64,000 bases of DNA from VXNE01 sp965200505 (GTDB taxonomy: Bacteria > Pseudomonadota > Gammaproteobacteria > Pseudomonadales > Azotimanducaceae). Under the pieces are notes generated by a model. The model ran no database searches. It worked only from the letters and a program-made list of their open reading frames with translations, and was not told the origin of the DNA. The DNA lies in NCBI GenBank assembly GCA_965200505.1, contig OZ241343.1:1922001-1986000 (forward strand). The letters run 5' to 3'. A program made the translations under genes and the position numbers. This document shows, in pieces, positions 36,204-46,508 of the stretch; position 1 is the first letter of the stretch; each line of letters begins with the position of its first letter.

Positions 36204-36280
36204 GGGGCCGTAGCTCAGTTCGGGAGAGCGCCTGCTTTGCAAGCAGGAGGTCGGGAGTTCGATCCTCCTCGGCTCCACCA
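36204..36280 (+). tRNA. tRNA-Ala (TGC)
   Basis: 77 bases with an encoded CCA. The anticodon loop is TTTGCAA, and the acceptor stem GGGGCCG pairs with CGGCTCC through one G-U. It lies 5 bases after tRNA-Ile. The next 261 bases to the 23S gene hold no gene. Confidence 0.96.
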
Positions 36281-36541
36281 TCGCTTGAGGCGGGCTGGCT
36301 CACGAAGGCGTCCCGAGCGGACGCCGGCCGAAGCAGGCGCATCCGAGACGCGCTCTTTCACAGTTCGTACGATGAAGTCACGCGCCGCCCGCAAGCGGTG
36401 CGTGCGGTCGATGTCGGGTTCTAGCGCCGACATCGACATCCGATGCGTGTCTTGGCGTTGGCCGGGGGCTTAGGCTTCCGGCCCACGAGCAACCGGCATT
36501 GTTCGGCGACCATGCGGCCCCCGCTTCGCGTTGGGCTATAT

Positions 36542-39468
<2,927 letters not shown>

Positions 39469-39553
39469 ATAGCCGAGCGCGTGGCGGTTGCCACAAGCAC
39501 GCATCGGAACTTCATCGAACGAACATGGCGCCGCCAACGCGGCGCCGCCGGTT

Positions 39554-39672
39554 TGGCTGACGACCATTGCAAGTCTGAACCACCTGATCCCATCTCGAAC
39601 TCAGAAGTGAAACGGCTTAGCGCCGATGGTAGTGTGGGGTCTCCCCATGTGAGAGTAGGTCATCGTCAGCCT
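39554..39672 (+). rRNA. 5S ribosomal RNA
   Basis: About 119 bases. The terminal stem GGCTGACGA (39555-39563) pairs with TCGTCAGCC (39663-39671), and the core GAACTCAGAAGTGAAACG and GTGTGGGGTCTCCCCATG match gammaproteobacterial 5S rRNA. It closes the rRNA operon. Confidence 0.95.
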
Positions 39673-39680
39673 TTGCACGA

Positions 39681-39716
39681 AACCCCGGTCCAACCACGGT
39701 TGGGCCGGGGTTTTTT
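39681..39716 (+). terminator. Rho-independent terminator of the rRNA operon
   Basis: A stem of about 15 pairs (ACCCCGGTCCAAC against GTTGGGCCGGGGT, one T-G pair) is followed by a run of six T. It lies 9 bases after the 5S 3' end. Confidence 0.9.
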
Positions 39717-39737
39717 GTGTCTGCGCCGAGGTGCCGG

Positions 39738-41291
39738 TCAGGCGTCGCCAAACACCTGTTCGAGGCGCTCTTCCGGCAGTGGTTGCGTCGCCTTGGACAC
39801 GGCATACGTCAACGCCACGGACACGAATTCACCCATCGCCGCGCAGGAGAAGGGGTTCGGGCCTTCGCGGTGCAGCCATCCAACCACGTCTTGGAGTGTG
39901 CCGGGGGCGAACCACGCCGGATCCAAAAGCTGCATGTGCAGGATGAGAAACGTGAAGAAGCCGCTCACCAGCCCGACATACGCGCCGGTGCGGGTGACGC
40001 CGCGCCACAGGGCGCCGAGCACCAGCGGGCCGGCGAAAGCCGCCATCATCCCGCCATTGCCAATCCACACGATGAGGGCGATGTTCACGTCCAGCAGCGC
40101 CCACGCCATCGCCATGCAGATCAACAGCGTCGCCACGGTGCCGATGCGGCTGATGCGCAACACATGCCGATCCAAAACCTCCCCTTGCGGCGGGTTCTTG
40201 AGGCGCGGGGCGATGGTGCGGCGGTAGATGTCGTTGGCCATGATCTGCGACGAAGACACCACCAGGCCATCCGCCGTGGACATGATGGCGGCGAGGATGC
40301 CGACGCCGATCAGCGCCGCGATCCAAGTGGGGAACAGCTCGATGAATAGCAGCGGCAGCGCCGCGTTGGTGTCGCCTTCGTAGAGGGAATCACCAAAGAG
40401 GGCGCGGGCGAGGAAGCCGCCTAGGCTCATCATCGCCAAGGTGAGGCCGAAGGTGAAAGCCAGCTTGATGAACCGGCCTTGTTGCCCGGTGTCGCGCAAT
40501 GCCCACAGCTTGTTGCCGAGGTGCGGCAACAACCCCAAGGGAATGTGCGCGAACAACACCGCGATGATCGCCCACCAAGAGTGGTAGAGCGGCGTGTTCG
40601 GATTCAATGCGCCCACCAAGTCTTCATCTTGGGTGCGCATGTTGTCGATCACTCCCATCATGCCGCCCTCGACGCCGACGCCGGCCAAGAACAACACCAC
40701 CACGAGGATGGCGATGCCGAGCATCATGAAGCCCTGCACGCCGTCCGTGAGGATGTCGGCGTGGGCGCCGCCGAGCACCACATAGACGAGCAGCACGGTG
40801 GTCGTGATGACGAGGGCCCAGCCGGGTGAGAGGCCCAGCATGGTCTTGAACATGACGAGGCCAGACACGAGTTGCCCGGCCAGATAGAAGAACAGCACCA
40901 GCGAGAACACCGACACGAGCACCCGGATGCCCTCGGAACCGTAGCGGTCGCCCAAGTACTCGGGGATCGAGCGGTTGCCGAAGCGATGGCCGGCCGTGGC
41001 GATGAGGCGCATGGAGATGAGCACGCCGAAATAGACGCCCATCGGATAGAGGAAGTTGCTCCAAGTGTTGGCGAGCCCCCATTCGTAGGCGAGGCCGGGG
41101 CCGCCGAGAAAGGTCGCGCCGCTGGCCGTGGTCGCGGCGAATGCGAAGGCGAGGAACAGCGGCCCGTAGGAACTCCGCGCGGTGGCGAAGTCATCGGCGT
41201 GGCGGATGCGGCGCTGGCCAATGACGCCCAGCGCGAGCATGCCGCCGATGTAGAGGACCAAAAAGAACCAAGACCAAGCGATGAGGGACAT
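39738..41291 (-). CDS. Sodium:solute symporter (SSS family)
   Basis: A 517-residue transporter with about 13 hydrophobic helices and the SSS/LeuT-type core. Typical segments are ATTASGATFLGGPGLAYEWG near residue 55, SIPEYLGDRYG, and ILAAIMSTADGLVVSSSQI, which holds Na2-site serines of the family. The subfamily is near Na+/proline or pantothenate symporters; the substrate is not certain. It converges on the rRNA operon terminator and is divergent from birA. In Pseudomonas, as I recall, the rRNA operon directly neighbours birA, so this gene looks like an insertion into a conserved block. Confidence 0.9.
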   Translation of the reverse strand: MSLIAWSWFFLVLYIGGMLALGVIGQRRIRHADDFATARSSYGPLFLAFAFAATTASGATFLGGPGLAYEWGLANTWSNFLYPMGVYFGVLISMRLIATAGHRFGNRSIPEYLGDRYGSEGIRVLVSVFSLVLFFYLAGQLVSGLVMFKTMLGLSPGWALVITTTVLLVYVVLGGAHADILTDGVQGFMMLGIAILVVVLFLAGVGVEGGMMGVIDNMRTQDEDLVGALNPNTPLYHSWWAIIAVLFAHIPLGLLPHLGNKLWALRDTGQQGRFIKLAFTFGLTLAMMSLGGFLARALFGDSLYEGDTNAALPLLFIELFPTWIAALIGVGILAAIMSTADGLVVSSSQIMANDIYRRTIAPRLKNPPQGEVLDRHVLRISRIGTVATLLICMAMAWALLDVNIALIVWIGNGGMMAAFAGPLVLGALWRGVTRTGAYVGLVSGFFTFLILHMQLLDPAWFAPGTLQDVVGWLHREGPNPFSCAAMGEFVSVALTYAVSKATQPLPEERLEQVFGDA

Positions 41292-41317
41292 GGCGCCTCG
41301 CTACAGCGGATTCGTGG

Positions 41318-41350
41318 TGGAAGTCTGCGCCGTTCCACCGCAGACTTCCA
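41318..41350. promoter_or_regulatory. 12-bp perfect inverted repeat between symporter and birA starts
   Basis: TGGAAGTCTGCG (41318-41329) and CGCAGACTTCCA (41339-41350) are exact complements with a 9-base spacer. The repeat lies in the 87-base divergent region. It could be an operator or an mRNA hairpin in front of birA. No T run follows and it does not resemble the E. coli BirA operator. Confidence 0.5.
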
Positions 41351-41378
41351 ATGCATCGAGGCAGCTTGGCGGCAGCGC

Positions 41379-42302
41379 GTGGCGCTCGGCGAGGTTTTCG
41401 AGTCTCTCGCGGCTCGCAGGACGGCGTTCGTGGATGCCCGCGACGCGCCGCTCATGGCGGAGCTTGCGGCCTATGGCGTCACCGTGCGTGGCGACCATGC
41501 CATCTTGGACGAGCACCTCGAGCTGCTGGACGCCAACGCCATCCGCACACAGCTTGGCGCCGCCGCCAACACTTGGCTCAAGACGCTGGAAGTGTTCCCC
41601 CACATCGGTTCCACCAACACCGAACTCATGCAACGTGCCGCCGGCGGTGAAATCGACGGCACCGTGCTGTTGGCGGAGGCGCAGACCGCAGGCCGCGGCC
41701 GCCGCGGGCGCCAGTGGGCGAGCCCCTTCGCCCGCAACCTGGCCTTGAGCCTTGGCATCCGCATCCGCCGGCCGTTGGAGGAGATCGGCGCGGTCAGCCT
41801 GGCCGTCGGCGTGGCCGTGGCGGAGACGTTGGCCGCGGCGGGTGTGCGCGGGATCACCGTCAAATGGCCGAACGACGTGCTGGCCCACGAACGCAAGCTC
41901 TGCGGCATCTTGATCGAGCTGCCCGGCGCGGCCGCGCCGCCCCATGTCGTGGTCGGCATCGGCGTCAACATGGGCAGCGCGGCGGCCCTCGCGGAACGGG
42001 TGGAGCAGCCCATCGCCGACGTGTTGGAACACGTTCCGCAGGCTTCCCGAAACGCCGTGGCGGTTGCGCTCATCGATGCGGTCGTCGCGATGTGCCGGCG
42101 CTTCGAGGCCGATGGATTCGCGGCCATCAAGCCGGCCTATGAAGCCCTGCACGGCTTCCACGGGCGGCCGGCGCGCATCGTCACCGGCGCCGAGACGTTC
42201 GTCGGCACCGTGGTCGGGGTCGATTTGGATGGCGCGTTGCGCTTGCGCGGGGCGGCGGGGGAACGCGCCTTCAGCGCCGGCGAGGTCTCGTTGCGGGCAT
42301 GA
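41379..42302 (+). CDS. birA: Biotin--[acetyl-CoA carboxylase] ligase
   Basis: Makes biotinyl-AMP and transfers biotin to the carrier protein of acetyl-CoA carboxylase. From the GTG at 41379 it is 307 residues (E. coli 321). The ATP/biotin loop GRGRRGRQW, ITVKWPNDVL and GIGVN are intact. The first 55 residues do not show the winged-helix HTH that E. coli BirA uses as repressor, so it may be only an enzyme. The GTG start is not certain; no better in-frame start is near. The stop overlaps coaX in an ATGA, so the two are translationally coupled. Confidence 0.9.
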   Translation: MALGEVFESLAARRTAFVDARDAPLMAELAAYGVTVRGDHAILDEHLELLDANAIRTQLGAAANTWLKTLEVFPHIGSTNTELMQRAAGGEIDGTVLLAEAQTAGRGRRGRQWASPFARNLALSLGIRIRRPLEEIGAVSLAVGVAVAETLAAAGVRGITVKWPNDVLAHERKLCGILIELPGAAAPPHVVVGIGVNMGSAAALAERVEQPIADVLEHVPQASRNAVAVALIDAVVAMCRRFEADGFAAIKPAYEALHGFHGRPARIVTGAETFVGTVVGVDLDGALRLRGAAGERAFSAGEVSLRA

Positions 42303-43006
42303 CGAACCGGGCCAAGGCGGATGCCGCCACGCTGGATGTGGACGTCGGCAGCACCCGCACCAAATGGCGCTGTGGCGACCAATCCGGCGTCGCCGCGGGG
42401 CTGGACGCACCGGTGCTCGCCCACACCCCGCAGCGTGTGCGCATTGCCTGTGGCACCGCGGCCGTTGACCAGGTGGCCGAACAGTTCCGCCAAGCCTATG
42501 GCGTGGCGCCGGAGTTCGCGGCGCCCGCCCCAAGCACGGCCGGCGTCACCTGCGCGCAGCCCGCTTCCCTTGCAGTGGATCGTTGGCTCGCCATCATCGC
42601 CGCGTGGCGCCAGGCGCCGGGACCGCTCATCGTGGCGGACCTCGGCAGCGCGGCCACCTTGGATTTCGTGGACGATTCCGGCCGGCACTTGGGCGGCTAC
42701 GTCGTGCCCGGCCTCGGCCTCATGCCGGTGGCGCTCGCCCAAGGCGCGGCCGGGATGCGCGTCGCTGGGGACTTGGGCGCCGATCTCGCCCCGGGGCGCA
42801 GCAAGGCGCAAGCGGTGCGGCGCGGCGTCATGGCCATGTTGTTGGACTTCATCGAGGCTTCCTGCCGGCGTTTCGAGCAATCCGCCGGCGCCGCCACGCT
42901 CTTTCTCACCGGCGGCGACGCGGTGCTGGTCGCCGAACGTCTTGGGCGCGACGCCCGGCTGGCGCCAGACCTCGTGCTGGACGGCCTGCCGCTGGCGCTG
43001 CCCTGA
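42299..43006 (+). CDS. coaX: Type III pantothenate kinase
   Basis: First step of coenzyme A synthesis, phosphorylation of pantothenate. The product is 235 residues with an ASKHA fold. The phosphate motif reads DVGSTRTKW, where the usual asparagine (DxGNTxxK) is serine. DRWLAIIAAW and DLGSAATLDF, with the catalytic and binding aspartates, are intact. The ATG overlaps the birA stop. The birA-coaX pair is common in gammaproteobacteria. Confidence 0.9.
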   Translation: MTNRAKADAATLDVDVGSTRTKWRCGDQSGVAAGLDAPVLAHTPQRVRIACGTAAVDQVAEQFRQAYGVAPEFAAPAPSTAGVTCAQPASLAVDRWLAIIAAWRQAPGPLIVADLGSAATLDFVDDSGRHLGGYVVPGLGLMPVALAQGAAGMRVAGDLGADLAPGRSKAQAVRRGVMAMLLDFIEASCRRFEQSAGAATLFLTGGDAVLVAERLGRDARLAPDLVLDGLPLALP

Positions 43007-43009
43007 GCC

Positions 43010-43582
43010 ATGCGCACCCGCGCGATGCTCGCCGGCGCCACGGGCGTCCTGTTGGCGGCGAACATCGTCGCGCTGGCGTGGCTCTTGCAGCAGGGGCCGT
43101 TGCCGGCGCCGGCGGCTGGGCCCAGCGGCCAAACCGATGCCCGTTGCCCCACTTCCAGCGTGTTCCCGAGCTTGCGTGACGCCACCGCGCTGGCGGCGCG
43201 CATCGGGGCGCGTGGCGGTGCCGCCCGGGTGTTGGCCGTGACCGAGCCGCGCCATCCGGATTACCTCGTGTACTTGGGGCCGCATCCCTCACGCGGCACG
43301 GCGCGACGGGCCTTGCGAGAGCTTGAAGGGAGCGCCATCAATGGCCACATCATCGGCGCCGGCGAGCTGGCCAATGCCGTGGCGGTGGGCGTCTTCGCAA
43401 GGCGAGACGCGGCCCTCGCCCGCCGCGATCAAGTGGCGGTGGCAGGCTACGAGGCGAACGTCTTGCCCATCGACCGGGCGCTCAAGGGTTACGCCGTGGC
43501 CGCGGCAGCGGCGGCGCTGCGCGGCGTCGGCAGCGCGGTGCTGCCCTGCCCGGCCGTTGCCGCCGCGCCGCCGTCTGGCTAG
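43010..43582 (+). CDS. SPOR-domain-like inner-membrane protein
   Basis: A 190-residue protein with one N-terminal membrane helix (about residues 5-28, AGATGVLLAANIVALAWLL) and a C-terminal domain that resembles SPOR (peptidoglycan-binding), with the GPHPSRGTARRALREL segment near residue 90. Proteins of this type follow birA-coaX in gammaproteobacteria. It starts 3 bases after the coaX stop, so it belongs to that operon. Its last codons overlap the predicted promoter of tRNA-Thr. Confidence 0.75.
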   Translation: MRTRAMLAGATGVLLAANIVALAWLLQQGPLPAPAAGPSGQTDARCPTSSVFPSLRDATALAARIGARGGAARVLAVTEPRHPDYLVYLGPHPSRGTARRALRELEGSAINGHIIGAGELANAVAVGVFARRDAALARRDQVAVAGYEANVLPIDRALKGYAVAAAAAALRGVGSAVLPCPAVAAAPPSG

Positions 43583-43585
43583 AAT
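43557..43585 (+). promoter_or_regulatory. Probable sigma-70 promoter of tRNA-Thr (TGT)
   Basis: -35 TTGCCG (43557-43562) and -10 TAGAAT (43580-43585) with a 17-base spacer. The -10 box overlaps the stop codon of the SPOR gene. The tRNA starts 36 bases downstream. Confidence 0.55.
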
Positions 43586-43621
43586 CCGCGCCAACTCGGG
43601 CCGCTGGCCCGAACATCAGCC

Positions 43622-43698
43622 GCCGCCGTAGCTCAGCCCGGTAGAGCAGCTCACTTGTAATGAGAAGGTCCAAGGTTCGACTCCTTGTGGCGGCACCA
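43622..43698 (+). tRNA. tRNA-Thr (TGT)
   Basis: 77 bases with an encoded CCA. The anticodon loop is CTTGTAA. The acceptor stem GCCGCCG pairs with TGGCGGC, and one G-A mismatch lies in the anticodon stem. It matches thrU, the first gene of the E. coli thrU-tyrU-glyT-thrT-tufB cluster, but is cut off here from the rest by an insertion sequence. Confidence 0.95.
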
Positions 43699-43731
43699 AC
43701 GCGACCGTGCTTGACCGAAAGCGGCGGGTGT

Positions 43732-43741
43732 CGTGCTGCCC
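43732..43741. repeat. Target-site duplication, left copy
   Basis: CGTGCTGCCC directly before the left end of the ISAs1 element. It matches CGTGCTGACC at 45889-45898 in 9 of 10 positions. ISAs1-family elements usually duplicate 8 to 10 bases. Confidence 0.75.
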
Positions 43742-45888
43742 CAGGGCTTTTTCACGCTAGTGCGTAAGTGGTTGAGAGGCAGGGCGTGGAGGGAAGTGCT
43801 GGCTATTCGGGCGCGGAAGGTGTATCAAGTGTCGCATGGAGAAGGGCGGAGCGCTGGCGGGGCGGCTGGAGGTGGTGGTGCGGGAGGTGGTGGTCCGTCC
43901 GGCGCGGGCGGACGAGCGCCGGCGCTGGGACGGTCTGGTGGCGGAGCACCACTACCTGGGCTTCAAGCAGTTCGCGGGCCGCGGCCTGCGGCATGTGGCG
44001 GAGTGGCGGGGCCATTGGGTCGCGCTGCTGGGCTGGCAGTCCGGGGCGTTCAAGTGCGGGCCGCGGGACCGGTGGCTGGGGTGGCATCGTTCGGTGCAGT
44101 TCCGGCGTCTGCACCTGATCGGGAACAACACGCGGTTTCTGGTGCTGCCGGCGGCTTCGGGGACGCCGAACCTGGCGTCGCGGGCGCTGTCGCTGAGTCT
44201 GCGGCGGTTGAGCGCGGACTGGCGGGAGGCGCATGGCCATCCGTTGGAGCTGGCGGAGACGTTCGTGGATCCGTCGCGGTTCCGGGGCGTGTGCTACCGG
44301 GCGTCGAACTGGACGCCGGTTGGCCGGACGCGGGGCTTCGCCCGGCACAACGGCCGGTACACCGACGCGCATGGTTCGGTCAAGGAGATGTACGTGCGGC
44401 CGCTGCGCCGGGACGCGCGGCGGCGGCTGGCGGATGCGGCGGAGCGTCCGGAGTGGGGTTCGCCGAAGGCGTGGTCGGCGTCGTGGCGGACGGAGGAGCT
44501 GCGCTCGCTGCGGGACCTGTTCGCGGAGCTGCCGGACTGCCGGCGCGGCCAGGGCAGGAAGCACCGTCTGGCGACGGTGCTGTCGCTGGTGGCGCTGGCG
44601 CGGCTGTCGGGGCGTTCGGGGCCGGCGGCGGCGGAGCGCTATGCGGAGGCGCTGTCGCAGGATGAGCTGGCGGCGCTGGGGGCGTGGCGGAACCCGCGCA
44701 CGGGGGAGCGGGAGGCGCCGTCGGACTCGACGTTCTGCCGGGTGATGGCGGACACCGACCCGGACGCGCTGCGGCAGGTGCTGTCGCGCTGGTCGGCGCC
44801 GCGCGCGGAGGCGGACGCGGAGCGCGAAGAGGCGACGGCGCGGAAGCTGGCCGTGGACGGCAGGGACATCCGCGACCGCTTCGACCGGCGGGCGCTGTCG
44901 GCGGACGGCAAGCGCATCCGCGGCGCGAACCGCAACGCCGGCGGCGCCCGCTTCGAGACCGTGACGCTGGTGGCGCACGACGGCCGGCCGGTGGCCAGCC
45001 GCTGCGTCCTCGAGGAGGGCGGCGAGGCCGCGGCCACGGCGGCGCTGCTTGGCGACGTGGACGTGCGCGGGCGGCTGCTGACGCTCGACGCCCTGCACTC
45101 GTCGTTCGACATGGAGCGCCGCGTGGTCGACGTCCACGGCGCCGACTACCTGTTCGCGGTCAAGGGCAACTGCCCAGAGACCTTCAAGGCGCTGGCGGGG
45201 CTGGACTGGGACGCGCCCGGCGTCCGCCGCCACGACGCGCCGCCGGAGAAGGGGCACGGGCGCGTCGAGCGGCGCTCCATCGCCGCGCGCGACCTGCCCA
45301 AGGGCATGCTGCGCTTCCGGCACGCCCGCCAAGCGTTCCGCGTCCGCCGCCGGCGCGTCGTCGCCAAGACCGGCAAGGCCGCCGAGGAGACCGCCTACGG
45401 CATCTGCTCGGTCGCCGCCGAACGGGCCGGCCCCGAACGCCTGCTGTCCTGGAACCGCGGCCACTGGATGGTCGAGAACGGCAACCACCACCCCCGCGAC
45501 GCCAGCCTGGGCGAGGACGCCTGCCGCGTCCGCGCCCGCCACGCGCCCGCCAACAACGCCATCATGAACAACATCGCCCTCGCCGTCGTCCGGCACCGCG
45601 GCTTCCGCCACGTGCCCGAAGCCGTAGACCACTTCTCCATGCGCCGCGGGGACGCCTTCGACGCCGTCCTCACGCCCGGCTAGCCTTCGCCGCGCCCCAT
45701 CCGAAGCGCGCCGGGCGCCCCCCGGCGCCCGCCGTCCCCGGACGGGCGGAAGCGGTCGCCAAGCCGCCGGAACGAACCCGAACGCCAGCCAAAGGCCAGC
45801 CCCGCCACCGCATCGCGCGCACCAACCCGATCAACCACCCAAGCCGCTACCCCACAGACCGCCTCGTGCTCAGCGTGAAAACGCCCTG
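43742..45888 (+). mobile_element. Complete ISAs1-family insertion sequence (2147 bp) with DruA-like fused transposase
   Basis: The left end reads CAGGGCTTTTTCACGCT; the right end, read on the minus strand, is CAGGGCGTTTTCACGCT, so the inverted repeats match at 16 of 17 bases. A 10-bp duplication with one mismatch flanks the element. One transposase gene fills 43836-45683; the 205 bases from its stop to the right end show no gene. The element lies between tRNA-Thr(TGT) and tRNA-Tyr. The intact gene and ends suggest that it was active recently. Confidence 0.85.
43836..45683 (+). CDS. ISAs1-family transposase with N-terminal DruA-like (DUF4338) domain
   Basis: A 615-residue protein. Residues about 15-205 form a DUF4338 domain, the family of Druantia protein DruA: HHYLGF (39-43 region), RDRWLGWH, ETFVD (141-145) and CYRASNW (153-159). 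Residues about 220-320 are the ISAs1 N-terminal helper domain, and 335-600 is the DDE domain with D357 (ADGKRIRG), D418 (LLTLDALH) and E547 (HWMVENGN). The frame is uninterrupted. The role of the DruA-like part in a transposase is not known; DNA or target binding is a guess. The ATG at 43836 precedes the first conserved block. Confidence 0.88.
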   Translation: MEKGGALAGRLEVVVREVVVRPARADERRRWDGLVAEHHYLGFKQFAGRGLRHVAEWRGHWVALLGWQSGAFKCGPRDRWLGWHRSVQFRRLHLIGNNTRFLVLPAASGTPNLASRALSLSLRRLSADWREAHGHPLELAETFVDPSRFRGVCYRASNWTPVGRTRGFARHNGRYTDAHGSVKEMYVRPLRRDARRRLADAAERPEWGSPKAWSASWRTEELRSLRDLFAELPDCRRGQGRKHRLATVLSLVALARLSGRSGPAAAERYAEALSQDELAALGAWRNPRTGEREAPSDSTFCRVMADTDPDALRQVLSRWSAPRAEADAEREEATARKLAVDGRDIRDRFDRRALSADGKRIRGANRNAGGARFETVTLVAHDGRPVASRCVLEEGGEAAATAALLGDVDVRGRLLTLDALHSSFDMERRVVDVHGADYLFAVKGNCPETFKALAGLDWDAPGVRRHDAPPEKGHGRVERRSIAARDLPKGMLRFRHARQAFRVRRRRVVAKTGKAAEETAYGICSVAAERAGPERLLSWNRGHWMVENGNHHPRDASLGEDACRVRARHAPANNAIMNNIALAVVRHRGFRHVPEAVDHFSMRRGDAFDAVLTPG

Positions 45889-45898
45889 CGTGCTGACC
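45889..45898. repeat. Target-site duplication, right copy
   Basis: CGTGCTGACC directly after the right end of the ISAs1 element; the partner of the left copy at 43732-43741 with one mismatch. It lies 9 bases upstream of the -35 box of the tRNA-Tyr promoter. Confidence 0.75.
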
Positions 45899-45907
45899 GC
45901 GGGGCAG

Positions 45908-45936
45908 TTGACACGGCCCGCCGGCAGGCGCATACT
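45908..45936 (+). promoter_or_regulatory. Sigma-70 promoter of tRNA-Tyr/tuf cluster
   Basis: -35 TTGACA (45908-45913) and -10 CATACT (45931-45936) with a 17-base spacer and a GC-rich start region. The tRNA-Tyr gene begins 25 bases later. The insertion sequence ends 19 bases upstream of the -35, so the promoter itself is intact. Confidence 0.75.
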
Positions 45937-45961
45937 TCCCCGTCTTTTGTTTTGGGTTCCC

Positions 45962-46046
45962 GGAGGGGTTCCCGAGTGGCCAAAGGGATCAGACTGTAAA
46001 TCTGACGGCTCAGCCTTCGTAGGTTCGAATCCTACCCCCTCCACCA
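45962..46046 (+). tRNA. tRNA-Tyr (GTA)
   Basis: 85 bases with the long variable arm of class II tRNAs and an encoded CCA. The anticodon loop is CTGTAAA; the acceptor stem GGAGGGG pairs with CCCCTCC. It corresponds to tyrU of the E. coli cluster. Confidence 0.95.
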
Positions 46047-46200
46047 CCCGCCACGCGGCGGCGCGGCGGGCGGGCGAAGCAGGGAGCGGCGGGCGGGCGC
46101 AGAGGGCAGCGCAGGAGTCGGAGCAGGCGCCGAACGGTGTCCGCGCGGGCTGGGCAAGGTCGGGCGATGTCCGGTGCGCCGGGCGAGCCAGACGGTTCGG

Positions 46201-46274
46201 GCGGGTATAGTTCAGTGGCAGAACCTCAGCCTTCCAAGCTGATGGCGCGGGTTCGATCCCCGCTACCCGCTCCA
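46201..46274 (+). tRNA. tRNA-Gly (TCC)
   Basis: 74 bases with an encoded CCA. The anticodon loop is CTTCCAA; the acceptor stem GCGGGTA pairs with TACCCGC. It corresponds to glyT. The 154 bases before it contain no gene. Confidence 0.95.
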
Positions 46275-46368
46275 CGCAGTCTCCCCAAGGCTTAGGCGGC
46301 CAGGGCTCGCGCGTGGCCGTTTGGGAACGCAGGACAAAGCGAACGGGGTGGCAGCACCGGCGGAGAAA

Positions 46369-46444
46369 GCTCACATAGCTCAGTCGGCAGAGCGCGTCCT
46401 TGGTAAGGACGAGGTCATCGGTTCGATTCCGATTGTGAGCACCA
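46369..46444 (+). tRNA. tRNA-Thr (GGT)
   Basis: 76 bases with an encoded CCA. The anticodon loop is TTGGTAA; the acceptor stem GCTCACA pairs with TGTGAGC. It corresponds to thrT, directly upstream of tuf. Confidence 0.95.
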
Positions 46445-46508
46445 ACAGTCGCGTCGTCGGGCAGCCGGCGGCGCATACGGAAACGAAAATCGCGGAGGAA
46501 GACGACCA

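Noticed and set aside
41318..41350. BirA operator
   Set aside because: The arms do not contain the TTGTAAAC-type sequence of known BirA sites and no bio gene is adjacent.
43836..45683. A Druantia defence locus
   Set aside because: Only the DruA-like domain is present, fused to a transposase; no druE-type helicase or other Druantia gene is in the window.
45684..46210. Possible second gene in the ISAs1 right part
   Set aside because: The frame is Pro/Arg-rich, crosses the IS end and runs into tRNA-Tyr; no start or motif is seen.
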